NCBI GenBank assembly: GCA_002779205.1
Contig: PEXF01000099.1
Coordinates: 1 to 7,545 of the forward strand
Direction: 5' to 3'
DNA from: Candidatus Hydromicrobium americanum
GTDB taxonomy: Bacteria; Actinomycetota; Humimicrobiia; Humimicrobiales; Humimicrobiaceae
DNA: 7,545 bases
In this document: in pieces, positions 4,778-7,545 of the stretch
Position numbering within the stretch: position 1 is the first letter of the stretch
Layout of the letters: each line of letters opens with the position of its first letter
Made by a program: the position numbers and the translations under genes
The notes under the pieces: model-generated
Databases searched by the model: none
What the model was told of the DNA's origin: nothing
What the model saw: only the letters and a program-made list of their open reading frames with translations

Positions 4778-7545
4778 TTATTGCTCTCCCTATACAGGTA
4801 TTCTGAAAGAATAACTTCTCTTGGGCCAGAACTCTGCGCAGATTGTTCTGTCACAGGCACTGCAAAGAAGGTATCGGGAATATGCTTTCTGATTATACCG
4901 TATATTTTTAGGTGGTTACTCTCCTTATCAATGTTTTGGAGTATGGTTTTAGTAGTTTGCTTTGGTAGAGTTCCTTCTTCTAAAAGATTAAGCACTTTTT
5001 TAAGATATTCCTCATCATCTTCAGTAAAACCCTTCATTTTTAGTATGGCTTTAATTATACGAATTAGTTTTGTTTCACTGCTTTTGCCACCTTTTTGTTT
5101 AAATTCTATAATTTCCTCAATAGTGGATAACTTAAATTCTTTCTTATTTTTATCCAGATATTCATAGAATTTTTTACCAAGTTTTTCTCTTTTTTCTTCT
5201 GGTGCTGATTTTAAGATATTGGCTGTCTGGAAGAAGTCTAATTCCCTTGTTAATTTACTATCGGTTATAAATATCTTCCTCAGCTTGCCTTTTCTAAAAA
5301 AGGTTAAAACGGCATCTCTTTCTACAGAATATTGTTTGGCGCTTTGTGCCTTTTTGGGTAGATGTTTAATTTTTTCAAATAAATCTGGCTCTTTGTCACG
5401 AATAGCTCTGACCTCCGATAAGTATTTAAGTTCTGTATCTTCCTCCTCATCTTCACCTTCAATAGCTTTTTTAGAGTTTAATCTATTAAATAATTCAAAA
5501 GATGAAACTTCTTCACCATCAGTCAAATAAGCCGCATCCTCTCCTAACATATTATGAAAGGATTGAATCTTTCCGATAGCGGCTTCTTCCAGTTTCATCT
5601 CATTATTTGATTGTACTGTTGGGAAAAAGTTATAGATATAAATATCATCAAATTTAGTATCCACTCTATTTACACGACCTACTCTTTGTATTACACGGGC
5701 AGGATTCCAGGGAAGGTCATAATTTACAACCACATTGGAACGATGTAAATTAACACCTTCAGAAAGAACCTCAGTAGAAATCAGTATTCTTATATCATTT
5801 TGGGGGTGTTTGTGATTAGGGTCATAGTTTTCAATTATTTTATCCCGAATACCCGCGCTGGATTTACTGGAATAGGATATAACAGTATCTTTATAAATAT
5901 TTCTTAAATTCCCATCCAGATATTCTGCAGTTTCTTTTGACTCCGTAAATACAATAATTTTGTTTTCTTTTAATATTTTGTCAGTAGATAGTATTTTTTT
6001 AAATTTTTCAATCTTTGGGTCGTCTTTTATATTTTTCCACATTTTTTTTACTTCAATAAGAATATCCAAATCGCTATTGAGGTCATCAAGATAATTATCC
6101 CTGAATCCATTAGTTTTAAATTCCCTTACTTTTTCTTCTTCCACCAATCTCATTATTTCATCTTCATCATCATTAGCAAGAAGTTCAAATATTTTTTCTG
6201 TATATTTTTTACTTATATAAACTGTCCCATCTTCAAACATCTTAATAAACCTTTCATAAGAAGAGATAAATCTATCTAATGTTCTTTTAAAAGCCCAAAA
6301 ACTACTCTCAAGACGCTTAACCAGAAGGATTTTCATAAAGCGTCTTAAGTTACGCTGGCCAACTTCCTCCTCTGGGTCAGGATGTTTTAAATATAATATT
6401 GGTGTATAGCGGGCATATTTAAATTCTTTTATTTTTTCAATGGTTTTGTTAAAGACACGGTCAGTTTCTTCGTCAAACTCATAAAATACTCTATTAGGTT
6501 TGCTGACTTCCGGGAACTTAAATTTCCGATTTTCCAAGTCCTTTGTAAAATAAATTCTAACTTCCTGCCTGGTTCTTCTAACCATTAAATATTTCAAAAT
6601 GTTTTCTCTAACTGTTCTAGAATTCTCTTTAATTATGGAGATATATTTTGGAAAATCAGATTGGCGGTCTATGCCTTTTAATTTTTTTTGAAGCGAATAA
6701 AAATATCTTTCCAGGTCTTTCAAATTAGGAATAGTGCTATTATGCCCTTTTTGGAATAACTTTATCTGGCTTAAAAGGTCTATTGGAGTGTTGTTTTGGG
6801 GAGTAGCCGATACCAGAATAATCCTTTTACCCCAGCAGATTTGTTTTAATTTTTCGTATGTTTGGTTAGTTTCGTTACGGAAACGATGGGCTTCATCAAT
6901 AAAAATGTTTTTATACTTCTCAGTGCCTTTTTCAACTAGTTTGTCTAATTGACCCAGAGACTCCACATCAGCCGGAACTCGGAAATCAGAGAAAGTGTCT
7001 TGCCAGTATTCCTTAAGCACTGGTGGACAAATAATTAGATTGCGACCATCCAATTGTTGTGCCAGCAAGGCTGAAATATAGGTCTTTCCCAGACCCACTA
7101 CATCTGCTAAAAATACTCCGCCATATTCCCCTAATTTACCTTTGGCATCTTCAACTGCTTCTCGCTGATACTTAAGGTCCATAAAATCATGAGGTACATA
7201 ACGGGTAAATATTTCCTCTTGGTCAATGTTTATCTTTTCTTTCAAATATTCATATAAAAATTTTAAATATAATTCATAAGGAGTTATTGTATCGTTTAAC
7301 CAAGTTTTTGTAATAATTGTTCTTCTATATTCTTCAGATACATCAACAGCATTTTCCCAAAGTTCATTAAACTTTTTAAGAGCAAATTCATAATCAGACC
7401 TGTTTTTAAGTTCAACATTGAATTCAAGATTATCTATAAGACCTGCTTGGGAAAAATTACTTGAACCTGTAATGACCCTCCCTACATCACGGTCACCTTC
7501 AACAAAAGTCATAATGTAAAGCTTGGCATGAATATTTTCTGTGGG
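4774..7545 (-). CDS. PLD-like nuclease / SNF2-family helicase, N-terminus cut by window edge
   Basis: Probable ATP-driven DNA translocase of a defence system. The frame is open to the right edge: 11 codons precede the first in-window ATG (7512) and encode PTENIHAKLYI, so that ATG is internal and the true start lies outside. HAK (7530-7522) followed by GSSNFS (7467-7450) is the HxK...GSxN signature of a phospholipase D-like nuclease; the first half of that domain is missing. Counting from the Met at 7512, helicase motifs are all present: Walker A GLGKT (140-144), DEAH (206-209), SAT (235-237), motif V TEVLSEGVNLH (580-590) and motif VI QRVGRVNR (609-616). A long charged insert (about 340-510) separates the two RecA lobes, and a lysine/glutamate-rich C-terminal region follows. 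It ends in TGA overlapping the next start codon. The family is clear; its role in restriction is inferred from its neighbours. DISARM drmD is a comparable SNF2 protein. Confidence 0.93.
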   Translation of the reverse strand, partial: PTENIHAKLYIMTFVEGDRDVGRVITGSSNFSQAGLIDNLEFNVELKNRSDYEFALKKFNELWENAVDVSEEYRRTIITKTWLNDTITPYELYLKFLYEYLKEKINIDQEEIFTRYVPHDFMDLKYQREAVEDAKGKLGEYGGVFLADVVGLGKTYISALLAQQLDGRNLIICPPVLKEYWQDTFSDFRVPADVESLGQLDKLVEKGTEKYKNIFIDEAHRFRNETNQTYEKLKQICWGKRIILVSATPQNNTPIDLLSQIKLFQKGHNSTIPNLKDLERYFYSLQKKLKGIDRQSDFPKYISIIKENSRTVRENILKYLMVRRTRQEVRIYFTKDLENRKFKFPEVSKPNRVFYEFDEETDRVFNKTIEKIKEFKYARYTPILYLKHPDPEEEVGQRNLRRFMKILLVKRLESSFWAFKRTLDRFISSYERFIKMFEDGTVYISKKYTEKIFELLANDDEDEIMRLVEEEKVREFKTNGFRDNYLDDLNSDLDILIEVKKMWKNIKDDPKIEKFKKILSTDKILKENKIIVFTESKETAEYLDGNLRNIYKDTVISYSSKSSAGIRDKIIENYDPNHKHPQNDIRILISTEVLSEGVNLHRSNVVVNYDLPWNPARVIQRVGRVNRVDTKFDDIYIYNFFPTVQSNNEMKLEEAAIGKIQSFHNMLGEDAAYLTDGEEVSSFELFNRLNSKKAIEGEDEEEDTELKYLSEVRAIRDKEPDLFEKIKHLPKKAQSAKQYSVERDAVLTFFRKGKLRKIFITDSKLTRELDFFQTANILKSAPEEKREKLGKKFYEYLDKNKKEFKLSTIEEIIEFKQKGGKSSETKLIRIIKAILKMKGFTEDDEEYLKKVLNLLEEGTLPKQTTKTILQNIDKESNHLKIYGIIRKHIPDTFFAVPVTEQSAQSSGPREVILSEYLYRESNK

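Noticed and set aside
4634..5167. Plus-strand 177-codon open frame
   Set aside because: It lies opposite the helicase C-terminus and nuclease N-terminus, both with clear family motifs, and its protein is serine/leucine-rich with no recognisable domain.
6310..6346. 9-bp inverted repeat AAGACGCTT/AAGCGTCTT with a 19-base loop in the helicase gene
   Set aside because: It is inside conserved coding sequence with no U-run or gene boundary nearby; most likely chance.
250..7545. Complete DISARM or BREX system
   Set aside because: No drmA, drmB, BrxC, PglZ or BrxL-like gene is present in the window; only individual components resemble members of those systems.

Overview
The window is a compact, AT-rich bacterial (possibly candidate-phylum) stretch with every supported gene on the minus strand, so it reads from position 7545 down to 1. 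It looks like part of a defence island built around DNA modification and restriction. No tRNA, rRNA, CRISPR array, transposase or clear promoter or terminator was seen. The longest gap between genes is about 41 bases.

In transcription order the layout is: (1) a large SNF2-type helicase/translocase whose N-terminus runs off the right edge and carries the end of a phospholipase D-like (PLD) nuclease domain (7545-4774); (2) a DUF1016/YhcG-type PD-(D/E)XK nuclease (4777-3662), joined to the helicase by a 4-base ATGA overlap; (3) a 1139-residue Eco57I/type IIG-like adenine DNA methyltransferase with a TaqI-like target-recognition region (3669-250), overlapping the nuclease gene by 8 bases; (4) after a 41-base gap with a good ribosome binding site, the first 69 codons of a small membrane protein resembling SLATT-domain effectors (208 to beyond position 1).

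The overlaps suggest that the helicase, nuclease and methylase are made together. A plausible working model (inference) is a multi-subunit restriction-modification or DISARM-like anti-phage system: the methylase marks self DNA, the translocase moves on unmodified DNA, and one or both nuclease domains (PLD, DUF1016) cut. The SLATT-like protein may be a membrane-disrupting back-up effector. The DISARM hallmark genes drmA and drmB are not in the window, so it cannot be called DISARM from what is visible.

The most unusual feature is inside the methylase gene. Several GC-rich palindromic repeats of the type normally dispersed between genes sit in the reading frame without breaking it, adding about 65 residues in three places between conserved motifs. 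Two are near-identical copies encoding the same peptide, CHSRESGN. This resembles the in-frame palindromic elements described in Rickettsia. Such repeat families occur in many environmental bacterial genomes; they suggest a repeat-rich host chromosome but do not fix its taxonomy.
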